From positions 2,108,001 to 2,172,000 of the forward strand of contig JAGKQI010000105.1 in assembly GCA_018806915.1 (NCBI GenBank): a DNA stretch of 64,000 nt, given 5' to 3'. The notes beneath the pieces are model-generated. The model did no database searches, was not told where the DNA came from, and saw only the letters and a program-made list of their open reading frames with translations. Source of the DNA: Phytophthora colocasiae (taxonomy: Eukaryota > Oomycota > Peronosporomycetes > Peronosporales > Peronosporaceae). A program made the translations under genes and the position numbers. Positions 10,534-20,757 of this stretch are shown here, in pieces (the stretch's first letter is position 1; each line of letters begins with the position of its first letter).

Positions 10534-11297
10534 GTGACCCCGGAGTCTGACCTCCTCGAACCTAAGCCCTCAGTACCTGCACCCATGGACACAGCGCCAG
10601 CGGCCAGTGTACTCGAAGATCAGTCCTTGTCAACTGTAGCCCCTGCTGTGCAATTGCTCATGTGGCAGTCCGTCATCCATTTAAGTCGGATTTGTCATGG
10701 GTGCGCTGGTAATGCATCGAACACCAAAACACATGTACTTGTTGGTCAACCTACACGGAATTTGACGACGAAGACGAACTGCTCTCGAGTGCATGAGCGA
10801 TGAGTTCAAGGACGATGTCAAGCGTTACGAGGACTTATTCCGAATAAGAGAACAGACGCAGGCCCGAGCCACCTCGTGAATCTCCGCGAAACAAGAAGCA
10901 ATGGTATTCGTCAGACTTGCCCAAAATTGAGTTAGACCAACTCACTCCTCGCAACACTATCCTGTCTGAAAGAGTTTGCTCCTTTTGCTTTCACCGCAAA
11001 ATTTGCTGGGTTAGTGTTCGGATTTCTTGTGTCTTCAACGACAACAGATATAACACTCACTACGCTATCACACCAGCTCAAGTCAATAGCATGGATACAA
11101 GCCAAGTGATTCTCATAATGTGCACCAAAACGGGTCGTACAATTGGATACCTTGGTGGTGGGGTACACGTGACCGCATACCAAGAAAAATTCCAATCGTA
11201 CTGCTTCCTCTTTGAATATAATATGCTCGAAAAATTGTCGCGTCTGGGTGTGGGCGATGAATCAAAGCCGCCTGCGTCAAGACGATTCTTCAAGTGG
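10534..11297 (+). pseudogene. CRN linker plus trypsin-like domain, degraded
   Basis: The first part carries a Pro/Ser-rich linker and VQLLMWQSVIHL, which matches the domain start in the other copies; alternative frames then read GALVMHR and MYLLVNLH (His segment). The last part (near 11095-11165) ends CTKTGRTIGYLGGG, matching the C-terminal strand of the array units. Several stops and frame changes lie between. The header is missing. Confidence 0.68.
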
Positions 11298-11600
11298 TGA
11301 AGATAAGTGATCCTATCTTCTTTCGGGATTACTCATACTACAAGTGCTATGTGGCACCTTGGAGGATAGCAGCCGAGGATATCTTCCACTTGCAGTACAG
11401 TTATGCGTCCCGATGAGGGATATTGGTACACTCGTGGATCACGATACCAATATCAAACGAGACCTGATAAACTGCGTCTACCTGGTAGACTACCAGGAGA
11501 CCACCTGCGCTGTGAGTTGTTAACAAAACTGACTGTAATAAATATACTTCTTTGCGCTACAGTATTATACGTTTTAATGGAGTTCACGTACAACAGCGAC
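11298..11600. other. No gene recognised
   Basis: Spacer after the protease-like remnant; nothing recognisable. Confidence 0.4.
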
Positions 11601-11607
11601 ATACTAA

Positions 11608-11633
11608 GGTTTAGGGTTTAGGGTTTAGGGTTT
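11608..11633 (+). repeat. Interstitial telomeric tract (TTTAGGG)n
   Basis: Three full TTTAGGG units with partial units at both ends. TTTAGGG is the telomere repeat reported for oomycetes such as Phytophthora, so this is either a healed break or an old end fusion. Confidence 0.85.
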
Positions 11634-11779
11634 CCTCTGGTTTGCCCAATTCTACGAATCCAATATCATATTAACCCTTTGACAATAACTGTCGGATTTA
11701 ATTCATTTGCAATAAAATAAAATTCTGTGTTGACTAATTTTGTTTTGGTCAACACATATGATTTTTTGGTACCTCGAGC

Positions 11780-11888
11780 TCCGTAACCTCGAGTCCCATA
11801 GATTTTCCTTAGACAAGTCCGCGTCACCATCCATACCTTCCGAATGATTTGGAACCTTCACTAACACGTGAATCTGATCCCACGTCAC
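11780..11888 (-). pseudogene. CRN header end fragment
   Basis: The minus strand reads DQIHVLVKVPNHSEG, the HVLVxxP end of a CRN header, with no header before it and no recognisable C-terminal domain after it. Confidence 0.55.
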
Positions 11889-12223
11889 CCGGGCAAAGAG
11901 TCGATTCCACCAGGTTCTTCTCTTACGTGTTATCCTCTTTCTCCGTTTTTTTTTCTTGAATTAGCGTTGCGTTGAAATGCCAATTGCTGTTGCCTGCCCT
12001 CTTCCCCTAATTTTTCCTTCTAATCCTGGGCAGGAGAAAAAACTGTGTTCGCGCTGCATGTCGGCGCGAAGTTGCTATGCGATCGCCAGATATGCAGTTC
12101 ACTCGAGACCGTCCTGCAGCGGAACCCGACTGACTTTCTCGTCGTTCTCAGCTCGACCTGCAAAGGTGCGCAGCATTAAAAAAAGTTTGGCCTAGTCACC
12201 GTCCAACGTTCTACGGAAGAGGC

Positions 12224-13840
12224 ATGTCGGGTACACGCTATACGGTCGACTCCGACGTAGTTGTCGAGATGACTGTCCCCCAGCCGGTCTATGAGTTCAC
12301 CTGTGTTGACCAAGTGGGACCAGAGTGCGCAGATCGTATGGTACCGTGACTGAAACACTATGAGGACAAGATCAAGCAGCGTTGTTCCGTCACGGGTGAA
12401 GAATATGCCAGCGTTATATCTACGGTAAGGGGAGCTGTGAAGCCTGAGGTCCTGCAAACGATGGCGCGCTTCCTGTTAAAAGGAAACTCAGGGGAGTTCG
12501 TCACAGATGATGAGATACTCCAACTTGTTCGTCAGCGCAGTCAAACGCTGAAGAACGAGTACATCTCTGACATCAAAACGCTGCTCAAACGAGAGCTACG
12601 AATGGAACTCTCAGTGGATGACTGCGATGCGTGTGTCTTTCAGTACTTTCAAGACTTCACACGCACTGTCGAGGAGAACGGGCTGCAGGGCTTAATTAGT
12701 TCGATGGATTCAACTAGTCCTGGCCACAAAGACCGCATGAAGCAGCGGTGCGGCCTCTTAGTTGAAAACTTGCTGCCAGTTCTCTTGCAGGACCAGATTC
12801 AGAGGTTGATAGAGTTTGAGAGGCGTGACTGTCGTACGGACGATATGGCGATCTTTGACCTAATCCTCGAACGTACGAAGGCGCAGCAGCACTTTTTCAA
12901 CCAGTCCAAGGATAGCGCTGCGACTGCCAAGGGAAAGGGAGGAACGCCGGCGACGGCCAAGCCAGCGGCGAAGATCAACAAGGAAGCGGCGGCCAAGCCT
13001 AGCGTAAGCAAGCCCCAGCCTGTGACGACCCGTAAGACAGCCACGCCCCCTACTGAAGAATGTCTATTTTGTAAGGGGCCGCATTGGCTCCGTGAGTGCC
13101 CGACTGCAATGGCGGGCTGCACTGGAGAAGTATATGGAGGGCAAGCAACAGCGGGTTGGGCCTATCCGCTCCAAGACCCTGGCACAGAGAGCACAGCATA
13201 CACAGTGAAGGTCAATGGGGATGTGGAGATACCATATGTGCCGGATACAGGTGCGGACCGCACTACCCTATCCAGCAGTGTATTGCATGCGTTGGAGGCG
13301 GCTGTGCCGCCACATGTGAAGAAGTACCGGATGTCCCGTCCTGTGACGGTTGTCCTGGCCGATGGTAGCACCAAGACATGCACTGAGGAGGTTAAACTCG
13401 ACCTATTGCTGACTACAGCGGCTGGTGTGGTCCATGTGCAGCAGGTGCCGTGTTTGGTACTGGAGAGTGATGATGATGAGTTACTCCTTTGGAGAGACAC
13501 ACTCTCCTCGCTTGGTATTGACGTGAATGACATGCTGGCCCAGCTAGCGGGATCTGTGCTGCTGTCGACGGAGGAAGACGATTTTTCCGTGGGATACGAG
13601 TTATTTGAGGGACATGCAGTGGGGGCGTTGTTCGAGACTGATAGTGCTATGAAAGAGATAGTGGACGCCGCTGTCCGAAATGGGTATCCCGTTGGCCAGC
13701 GAGGCGAGCCGGAGGAGATTTTGAAAAATACAACGGAAGTGTGGAGCACACAGGCGAGCGCAGGACCGCCGGCAAAAGTTGAATCTCTGCAGGTGACGCT
13801 TCGTGGTGATGCTGTTCCCTTTCGCTGTCATGGGCGCAAA
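12224..13840 (+). pseudogene. Gag-protease of retrotransposon A
   Basis: ATG 12224 opens the frame; one TGA at 12347-12349 interrupts it, then it stays open past 13800. A zinc knuckle CLFCKGPHWLREC lies near 13060-13100 after an Ala/Lys/Pro-rich linker. The aspartic protease active site YVPDTGADRTTLS is near 13240-13278 (DTG). Gag packs the RNA; protease cleaves the polyprotein. The frame is lost where the tRNA-like insert begins. Confidence 0.85.
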
Positions 13841-13845
13841 GAGCA

Positions 13846-13909
13846 GGGCCTTGCCGGAGATCGAATCCGGGACCTCTCGCACCCTAAGCGAGAATCATAC
13901 CACTAGACC
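13846..13909 (-). tRNA. tRNA-Pro(AGG)-like sequence inserted in pol (probably a pseudogene)
   Basis: The minus strand has a D arm (GGTCTAGTGGTATGA), a perfect anticodon stem TCTCGC/GCGAGA around the loop TTAGGGT (anticodon AGG), and a perfect T stem CCGGA/TCCGG around TTCGATC. The 3' acceptor strand CAAGGCC has no partner at the 5' end, where GGCGCA stands instead; that hexamer pairs only with TGCGCC 14 nt further downstream. So the body is tRNA-Pro but the acceptor is rearranged. It reads antisense to the retrotransposon, the same polarity a primer tRNA complement would have. Confidence 0.72.
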
Positions 13910-13917
13910 TGCGCCGC

Positions 13918-15515
13918 CACTGCAAGCGGAATTCATTCGTGCTATATTCGCCAGCTTCTGGAGCGAGGACTCATCCGGAAGAACAATGCGTCGAAGTGGG
14001 CAAGTGCCGTGCGAAAGCCAGGCACTGACAATCAGCTCCGGCCCACTATAGACTTTCGCCCTGTTAACGCGCAGACGGTCCCGGTGGCCGGTCGTATGCC
14101 GACACAAGGGGAAGTCATTGATGCTGTCCGAGGTGCGAAGCACTACGCTCGGTTTGATTTACCTGAAGGCTTCTGGCAGTTCCCGCTGCATGAGGACAGC
14201 CAGGAGATTTTCTCTTTTCTGACGCCTGAAGGAGTGTTTTCGCCGCTGCGAGTGCCTCAAGGTGCGACGGACTCAGCTCTACATTTTCAAGCTCAAATGC
14301 AGACCGTGCTGGCGCCGATGATTCCTCACAACATGATCTGCTTGATTGACGACATCCTTATATTTGCCAAGGGCATGGACTCGTTCCTCGGTGCTCTGTA
14401 GGAGTTTTTTTTTATATCATCGGGGGTCATGGGCTCAGTCAACCCTTCAAAGAGCTCGCTGTTTGAGTCAGAGGTAAAGTGGTGCGGTCGTCTTATTTCT
14501 GGCAATGGAATTCGCCATGATCCTGCTCGAGTGGAGGCTCTTATCACGCTCCCTCTGCAGAGTACAGTGGCGGAACTGCAGTACTTCGTCTGTGCACCAA
14601 ACTGGCTGCACGAATCATTGTTAGACTTTGCCCGGGTTGTTGCTCCGCTCCAGGACAAGTTGCAGTCGGAACGCAACAAACTCGGACGCCGCAGTAGGAA
14701 TGCACTCAACGTGGATTTGCAGTGGTCTGACGTCGAAGAGGAAGCCTTCAAGAAGGTCGTTGCCCTTATTCGTGATTCAGCGTTGATGTCCTACCCAGAT
14801 GATGACTGTGAGGTGTGTCTCTTTGTGGATGCCAGACAAGAGGGCTATGCCATCATCCTCACTCAAGTACCTGAGTGGAATGATACACTCACGGTAAAGA
14901 AACAAGTTCACCGCCTAATTGTATGCAAGGGCGGGCTGTTCCGTGACTCTCAACTGCGCTGGCCGATCATCGACAAGGAAGCGTATCCGATTTTGAAGGC
15001 CTGTCAAGACCTAAGTTACGTGCTTCAACGCGCCAATGGATTTCGCCTATTTTGCGACCACTCTAACCTCATTTAAAGGTGGAACTGAAAAAGCACGCTC
15101 GGGACCGCGATTGGCAATGCGTCTCTGTGGCATGCGCTACACGATTGAGCACATTCCTGGTACGACAAATCTATGGGCGGATATCGTGTCGCGTTGGCGC
15201 GCGTCTTCCTCCATTATGGTTGCGGCGGTGCGCACGCGCCGCGATCGACCTGCTGCAGTGACCAGTCTGTCCCAGCTCCGCCCCTTAACGGATACTGAGC
15301 TTGTTTTTCCTACCCTGGAGGATGTGCGAGAGGCTCAAGCGGTGGCAGGAAGACGCGGTCGAGAAGGCCTGCATCGACCCTCTGTCGAAGAAGAAGGGGT
15401 GGTGATGGTGGAGTGGAAACCTTGGATCCCGACGACAGCTAAGGACTTACTGTTGCGCGTGTTTGTGGTGGCTCACCGTGGCTCTCAAGGCCAGCGCGGA
15501 CAAGGCGTCATGTGA
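13918..15515 (+). pseudogene. Reverse transcriptase and RNase H of retrotransposon A
   Basis: From about 13960 the RT reads NNASKWASAVRKPG, then TIDFRPVNAQT, RFDLPEGFWQFPLH, RVPQGATDSALHF and CLIDDILIFA (the YxDD box as LIDD, near 14335-14365). A TAG at 14399-14401 ends that frame; from 14403 the connection and RNase H follow (FVDARQEGYAIILTQV; YPILKACQDLSYVL). RNase H ends with GTTNLWADIVSRW near 15160-15195. The frame changes once more near 15060. Confidence 0.85.
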
Positions 15516-15551
15516 ACGGTGCTGAGTGAACGATTATACATCCCGTTGCTG

Positions 15552-16835
15552 GGCACTTATTCATTTTTTCCCCGCATTTACAAATTTTTGAAAAAATCTA
15601 TTTACAAGATTTACGGATGCATAATACTAATTAGCAGTACTGGTTTTTGATGCCGTTGACCAACCCTTTAAAAACCTGTTGAGGTGACGGGCGCGGGGGA
15701 AAGATCCATACTCTCCAGAGACATTCGTCAATGAAAGAAGGCATCAGCTTTTTAGGGTAGCCGCGGAAGGCCTGCAAAGAACTTTTAGCAAAGAAAAAAA
15801 AACCTTGAGACGCTGCTATCTCCCAGGCGCCCTAAATGCGTTGTGTGTGAGCTCCGTTCTCAGGTTTAACAAAGTTTTTGAGTGGTTGACCCACTCGTGA
15901 GTATAACCCATATCTTGAAGGTATGGTTTATACTCAAGAGTGTGACTACCGTCTGCGCTTACGTACGACGGCCACATATCACTCATAATGTGCGTCCTAA
16001 TACACAGTAGCAAGTTAATCAAAATACAGAAACAAAATTATTAATATCAACTTACCCTGGAAGGATAAACCTTTTGATTTCCGCCGACAAAGTCCGCTTG
16101 ATGCGGTCGTCATCGACAATCTTGGCGAACCACAAATTTGTGGTTCGATTAACCCCGCCAAAAAGCCAAAAGTCAGCGTGAAGTGTGCCCATGTTGTACT
16201 TTGACTTTTTCTTTATGCTTGTTTCAACTATTTCGATATGTCCTGGGCCTCCAACGTAACGAACCAACAGTTAGTAAAACATTATATTTTTAAATATGTA
16301 AATAATACATAAAAATCAAGGTATACGTAACATTTCGGTGGTGCAAATGTCACGGCAGAACTGGTACCAATCTGTCATGGTCTTTGAACTCCGGTCAGCC
16401 ATTTGAATTGCACTGGTGCTCTTCTCGTGTCTAGCCCAGAAGAAAAGCACCAGCACGGCTTGGTGTAGCTTGAGTCCTTGACCATAAAAAAACTACCGTT
16501 CTTGAATGATCGGTCAAGACATGTAGCACGATTGCACCGGAAGTGGCGGCGACACGGTGCCAAACTCATCACATCGCCGCACTTCGGGCACTCGCGGGAA
16601 GTTGGCAGTAGTCCTACCTTATAGCACTCTAAGGCCGCTGCCTCGGTGCTGCATGCTGCATGCAGCCATCACGACCGGGAGGGTGAAGCCCTCGCAGTCG
16701 GACGCGTCGTACATGCCTCTTGTCATGGTGAGGGAGGGGCGATGGTAGTGGCAGATTTATAAAGATACTTACTCAATTAAATTTTGAACCTTTTTTTTAA
16801 AATTTGTAAATGCGGGGAATAAATGAATGAGTGCC
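15552..16835 (-). mobile_element. Merlin (IS1016/IS1595-related) DNA transposon inserted in retrotransposon A
   Basis: Ends are GGCACTTATTCATTTTTTCC at the left and its near reverse complement at 16816-16835, extending to about 40 bp of inverted repeat. The 8-bp target copy CGTTGCTG lies at 15544-15551 and 16836-16843. Removing the element and one copy puts the pol frame together exactly across the site (before the integrase zinc-finger region). An 8-9 bp duplication, GG start and the IS1595-type transposase inside all fit Merlin. Confidence 0.9.
15816..16572 (-). pseudogene. Merlin transposase (ISXO2-like DDE domain), one intron, decayed
   Basis: The N-terminal part has a RSFKNGSFF segment and then, after a one-base loss in a T run near 16490, a helix with HQAVLVLFFWARHEKSTSA. 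The catalytic domain reads RYVGGPGHIEIVETS, KSKYNMGTLHADFWLFGGVN, then a GT-AG intron of 59 bp (16055-15997) and THIMSDMWPSY, GYTHEWVNHSK. In the family the first catalytic Asp sits in the EIDES-type block; here it is Val (IEIVETS). The second Asp (SDMW) is present and the final Glu region is truncated. It is therefore probably inactive. Confidence 0.85.
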
Positions 16836-16843
16836 CGTTGCTG

Positions 16844-18053
16844 ACCAAGAAAATCTCAACCTTCATCAAGAACTGTCTGCTGTGTAAGCATGTGAAGGGG
16901 GCGAAGCAGATCCAGCGACCGTATCGCCAAACTTCACAGCCACCAAGCGCAATGAGGATCTGCACAATATTTTTTTGTCGCTTGGAGAGGACTATTGGAA
17001 AACCCATTCGTGCTGGTGTTAAAGGATGGCTTGACTCACTTCTGTGAGTTGTTTCCTTGTGCATCACCAACAGCATTTGTAGCAGCGGAGTCACTGTTGG
17101 AATGTTACAAGAGATTTGGCAGCCCTGATTTTCTTATGTCTGATCAGGGGACACACTTCCGAAACCACACGACCAAGCTACTGTGCTCTCGCCTAAAGAT
17201 CGACCCACGATTTTCACCTGTCTACTCGCCGTGGATAAATGGGACGGTGGAGCGGCTCAACAAGGATATCGTGCAAGTGATACGTGCGTTGCTCATTGAA
17301 CATGGACTGGACTTTCATGAGTGGAGCTACCTGCTGCCTGTCGTACAGGCAAACTTGAATCACTCGCTTGTGCGCTCGCTAAACGGCCACACACCGTTCG
17401 CACTATTCACTGGTCTTCCTGCACCATCTGCGTTGGATAGTATCGTGCGACCAATGTCGGGTCGAAATGAAGTTTTGGAGATCAACTTGGATCAGTCGGC
17501 GGACCTGCTGGAGTTGTGCGACTCGCTACATGAGCTACTCAAAGAGGTATTGGACCTGATGGGGCGATAGCGGTTGCAAGACATGGCAGCTCACAGAGGC
17601 ACGCCCTGCAACTTTGATGTGGGCGACTTTGTGCTATGGTCGCGAGTTAATCAGCGCTTGACAAGCAACAAGTTGCTTGGGCAATGGGTGGGCCCGTTCC
17701 AAATCGTTTGCACTCGACCACACTCGTTTGTGATCAAGCACTTGGTGAAGACGCGCGAGTTCGAAGTTCATGGAACCCGACCCAAATACTATGCGGACAA
17801 GGACTTTAATGTCACTGCTGAAATTCTAGAGTTCACGACCCAACAAGGAATTCTGGTGGGTGTCAACACTATCAAGGAACACCGCTATAATGCTGTGCTG
17901 AAGCGCTTGGAGCCGCTGGTATCATGGTGCGGTCTGCAGGACGTGGAGGATTTGTGGGAATCACTCGCGTCAATGCTCAAGGACGTGCCAGCTAAGGTAA
18001 CCGAGTATGGCCAAGACTCTGCCGACTCGGAGCTTCTACAGCAGCTGGAATAG
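16844..18053 (+). pseudogene. Integrase with C-terminal chromo-like region of retrotransposon A
   Basis: The end of the zinc-binding region (NCLLCKHVKG) is followed by the DDE core: FLMSDQGTHF (second Asp, near 17140-17165) and PWINGTVERLNKDI (Glu, near 17230-17265). The start of the core near 16950-17000 is scrambled, so the first Asp is unclear. A TAG at 17568-17570 precedes a second frame (17574-18053) with FDVGDFVLWSRV and WVGPFQIV, then VSWCGLQDVEDLWESL, which resembles a chromo-type tail. Integrase inserts the cDNA copy. Confidence 0.82.
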
Positions 18054-18681
18054 TCTCGTGAGTCCGATCTTTGTGGGGCGGTGTCACGGAGTTCATGTCA
18101 AGATCGATGTTGCTGCCGAGACGCGCTGCCGTCACGAGCGGGTGAAGATGCCGGACGTGTATCATGATGACTCGTGGAACATCCATCTACGGACACCCGA
18201 CAGGATTAGGAGAAGCCACGACTCGCTGCTTGATGGCAGCGCGTGATGATGGCAATGCATGCTGAATTGTGTCGGCTGGACATGGAGCGTAGGACAGAGT
18301 GGCGTTGCCATGAGGCGCCTAAGGAGACTAGTTAGCGAAAGGTTTAACTGTCCTAGCTCAATCGATCATTCTACAACTTACTGCTTCCGGATCACCCCGG
18401 GTTGTGCGACAGATGTCTTACTGGTGTCCAGTTCTATGTTTTGTCGTCACATTCTTTTGGTGGTCGATGACCAGGCAGCAAGTTTCAGGTTGAAGCCATC
18501 TTCAAAGCGACAACACGCTTCTGACGCAACTCGAAACTGTTGTGGAACCTGGGGTAATACGATGACTTGATTTCGGGTGGTGTGGAAATTTCAACCAAGA
18601 GCCACCGTGGAATCACGCTTTTACTTCGAGTGTGGAGAACGGGAAGCGTCCTCATTCCTGGATCCGCCAGCCAAGGGAAAT
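18054..18681. other. Retrotransposon 3' flank, no gene recognised
   Basis: Probably the 3' non-coding part of retrotransposon A; no LTR pair could be demonstrated by eye and no ORF looks real. Confidence 0.4.
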
Positions 18682-18862
18682 ATGGTCAAGCTCATCTGTA
18701 CGATTCTTGGCGTCACAGGGCAACCATTTTAAGTGGGGGTTAACGATGTTAAGACAATCCTCTCGTTAAAGCAAGCGATCGCAGCGCAAGACCTGCATTG
18801 CTTCGAGGATGTCGAAGCCAATCGACTACAACTCTTCTTGCGGTGACGTCGGACGACGAATG
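18682..18862 (+). pseudogene. CRN header pseudogene
   Basis: ATG 18682 opens MVKLICTILGVTGQPF and then a TAA; the same frame continues with a helix-like segment (LSLKQAIAAQDL) and reaches NRLQLFL, the start of the LFLAK motif, where TGA follows. Diverged from the headers at 9773 and 25374. It ends before a long poly-C tract. Confidence 0.72.
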
Positions 18863-18901
18863 GCTACGATCTTACAGCGCTACTGCGAGCCGGGAGTTTT
18901 A

Positions 18902-18919
18902 CCCCCCCCCCCCCCCCCC
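18902..18919 (+). repeat. Poly-C tract (18 nt) at a rearrangement point
   Basis: C18 followed by GCACTC and then sequence with ACATGTTA and ACAACATGTTA. The reverse complement of the G-rich tract at 37927-37949 has a similar C run, GCACTC and ACAACATGTTA, so these are inverted, diverged copies. Confidence 0.6.
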
Positions 18920-19228
18920 GCACTCTCAAGCATTTATACTACATGTTAGATCGTCTATACAACATGTTAAGATTAGGCATTACTACAATTTTTTTTGTAT
19001 GTCCTGTTATAAGTACGAGTATCGTTTTTTAAAGGCGGGAAGCTGGCTTGATTCGCCTGCTTGTATTATGTAGCAAAATATCGTCAAAAACACCATCGTC
19101 AACTTTCTTTTTTAAAACAGGGTGCACACACAACGTGAACGCATGAACCTTTTATTTGAAGAAAACAAAAAATGAACTATGAATTGAGATATTACGAGCC
19201 CTAGGAGAAGTACTGACTAAGTCCCTAC

Positions 19229-19470
19229 AGTAGTTCGAACTTCAGATAGTCGGCAACGCATCCCTGACTCGTTCACATCGATTGCTGCATCATTGTTGTC
19301 CTCTTCAGCCGCGCTGTTGTCTTTTCCTTCCTTCGCGTCGTCGTGTGTGTCAGCTCTACGTCCCTTCTTGCCAAGTCCTCGCATCTGTTTACTCGGCGCA
19401 GATTTACTCGGATTATCAAGTCGTTGTCTACTGCTGGTCTTCCCAGAAGTGGTGTTGTATGCAACATAAG
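19229..19470 (-). CDS. C-terminal fragment of an unrecognised charged protein
   Basis: The minus strand is open from about 19440 to a TAG at 19229-19231, reading a Lys/Arg-rich then Asp/Glu/Asn-rich tail (KGRRADTHDDAKEGKDN, then AAEEDNNDAAIDVNESG). The composition fits a nuclear protein or CRN C-terminus. The upstream part is cut off near 19470. Function unknown. Confidence 0.35.
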
Positions 19471-19689
19471 AGGAGTTCCACTTGGATATATTACTGGTTC
19501 TATGGTCGAAGAATCATCGGAGAATGAGCTCTATCTGTGGCAGCAATTCGTCTTTAGTGGCATGCCCTACGAAGTTGATAATTGGTTGGACGATGACCTA
19601 TGACAAGTTGTCATTTACAGCTTTACCAGTACCAGCTACATATATGTGTGATTGTATTTTTTCACCGTGGCAATCTCATGCATGTCACT

Positions 19690-20757
19690 CTCAAAGAAGA
19701 AGCTGTACGCTTGAACTGCTCGTTTCCTCTACTGTCGAGTCCACCACCAAGATATCCGACCGCACGTCCAGTTTCAGTGCTCACAATTGCACTTCCATAG
19801 AGACCAGGAGAAGACAACAGCGAGAGCGTCTTAGACTCTCATACCATCCAGTGATTTTACCTGGTGAAAAAGTGTAGGCGAACGGAAAACCCTTATCCAT
19901 GAGAACACCTGGAAACCCGAAGACGTGAAGATCCATGGTTTCCAAGAGAGCTAGCTGGTCGTCCGTCTTTGACATCTCGATCTTAAAGACAGCAAAGTCC
20001 ACATCCCCTGAACAACGCCAGCAAAAATCACTTTCAAAGGCGAATTCGTGAAACGTAGTCAGCAAGCTGTCGCCAGGATGAAGACGGTCCAACTGAACAG
20101 TTAGAATGCCGACCACATGTGCTGGTAGAGGCACTTTGCCTTTATTTCGTGGGGATTTCCGAGGTGACACAGGTTTGCAAGGTGGCTGTGGACGTTTGCC
20201 AGCATCTTTTCGCTTTTTCTTCTTCGGATTCTCCCTATCGTAACGCTTCACCTCCTTCTTGAACGGGTCGCTTATGTGGGGACTGCTGACTGATCTTCAA
20301 TTGCGAATGTGGCAGTCGGTCATTCGAGTTGCAACACAATTGGACTGGGGTACTGCATTAGTGATGCAACGAACGGAAACACATCTGTATTTGCTGACTA
20401 ACCTTCACATTTGGGTACCGGAATACAAGGAGGATGATGACCACAAAAGGACGTATTCTCTGTGCGGCGACGTTCGCTATCGGCTCCTGGGGTAGATGTT
20501 GTAGGTGATGGAACAGCTGTCTCAGCGTCTGAGACCCGTGCAGGTAAAGCCGGGCTTGAAGGTGTAGACGTTCGTTCTTGGATTTGCACCAGCACATGAG
20601 TTTGTGACGAGTGGTTAACCATCCATCTTGCAGTCCCCGTATCGTGGCCCTTCTTGAAAAATAAAGACCCCTTCACCACTGACAACGCTTTTCCAATTAT
20701 CTCCTCGTTCGACACCATCATCGTCTGTTCGACCATCGCTCGTTTCCTCTACTGTCG
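19690..20757 (-). pseudogene. Single reversed copy of the CRN/trypsin-like array unit
   Basis: Reading on the minus strand from 20757: the unit start, MVEQTMM-type frame, HVLVQIQ motif and Ser/Thr/Pro linker (to about 20448); then a 169-bp piece in reverse order (20279-20447); then the Lys-rich and protease-like part from 20278 down, with VDFAVFKIEMSK and the GYLGGG strand near 19700. About 96-98% like the array units by eye, with a frameshift near 19825. It abuts reverse transcriptase at 20758, where the array at the other end also abuts reverse transcriptase (53355). Confidence 0.88.
20279..20447 (+). repeat. 169-bp inverted segment within the reversed unit
   Basis: This piece (CTGACTGATCTTCAATTGCG to the AAGGAGGATGATGACC end) is in plus orientation while both sides are in minus orientation. 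In every array unit the piece is collinear, so a local inversion happened in this copy alone. It contains the putative His segment. Confidence 0.88.

Larger units (their letters stand above)
12224..18053 (+). mobile_element. Ty3/gypsy-type retrotransposon A, degenerate
   Basis: Gag, protease, reverse transcriptase, RNase H, integrase and a C-terminal chromo-like region follow in Ty3/gypsy order. It is broken by a stop, several frame changes, a tRNA-like insertion in pol (13846-13909) and a Merlin transposon (15552-16835). LTRs could not be recognised. It is closely related to element B/C at 20758-24450, 53355-54240 and 57456-59055. Confidence 0.88.

Noticed and set aside
10356..10592. Minus-strand 78-aa ORF
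   Set aside because: Opposite the CRN linker and dispersed repeat; no support on its own.
15036..15515. ORF as a separate gene after RNase H
   Set aside because: It is the RNase H end and linker of retrotransposon A in a shifted frame, cut by the Merlin insertion.
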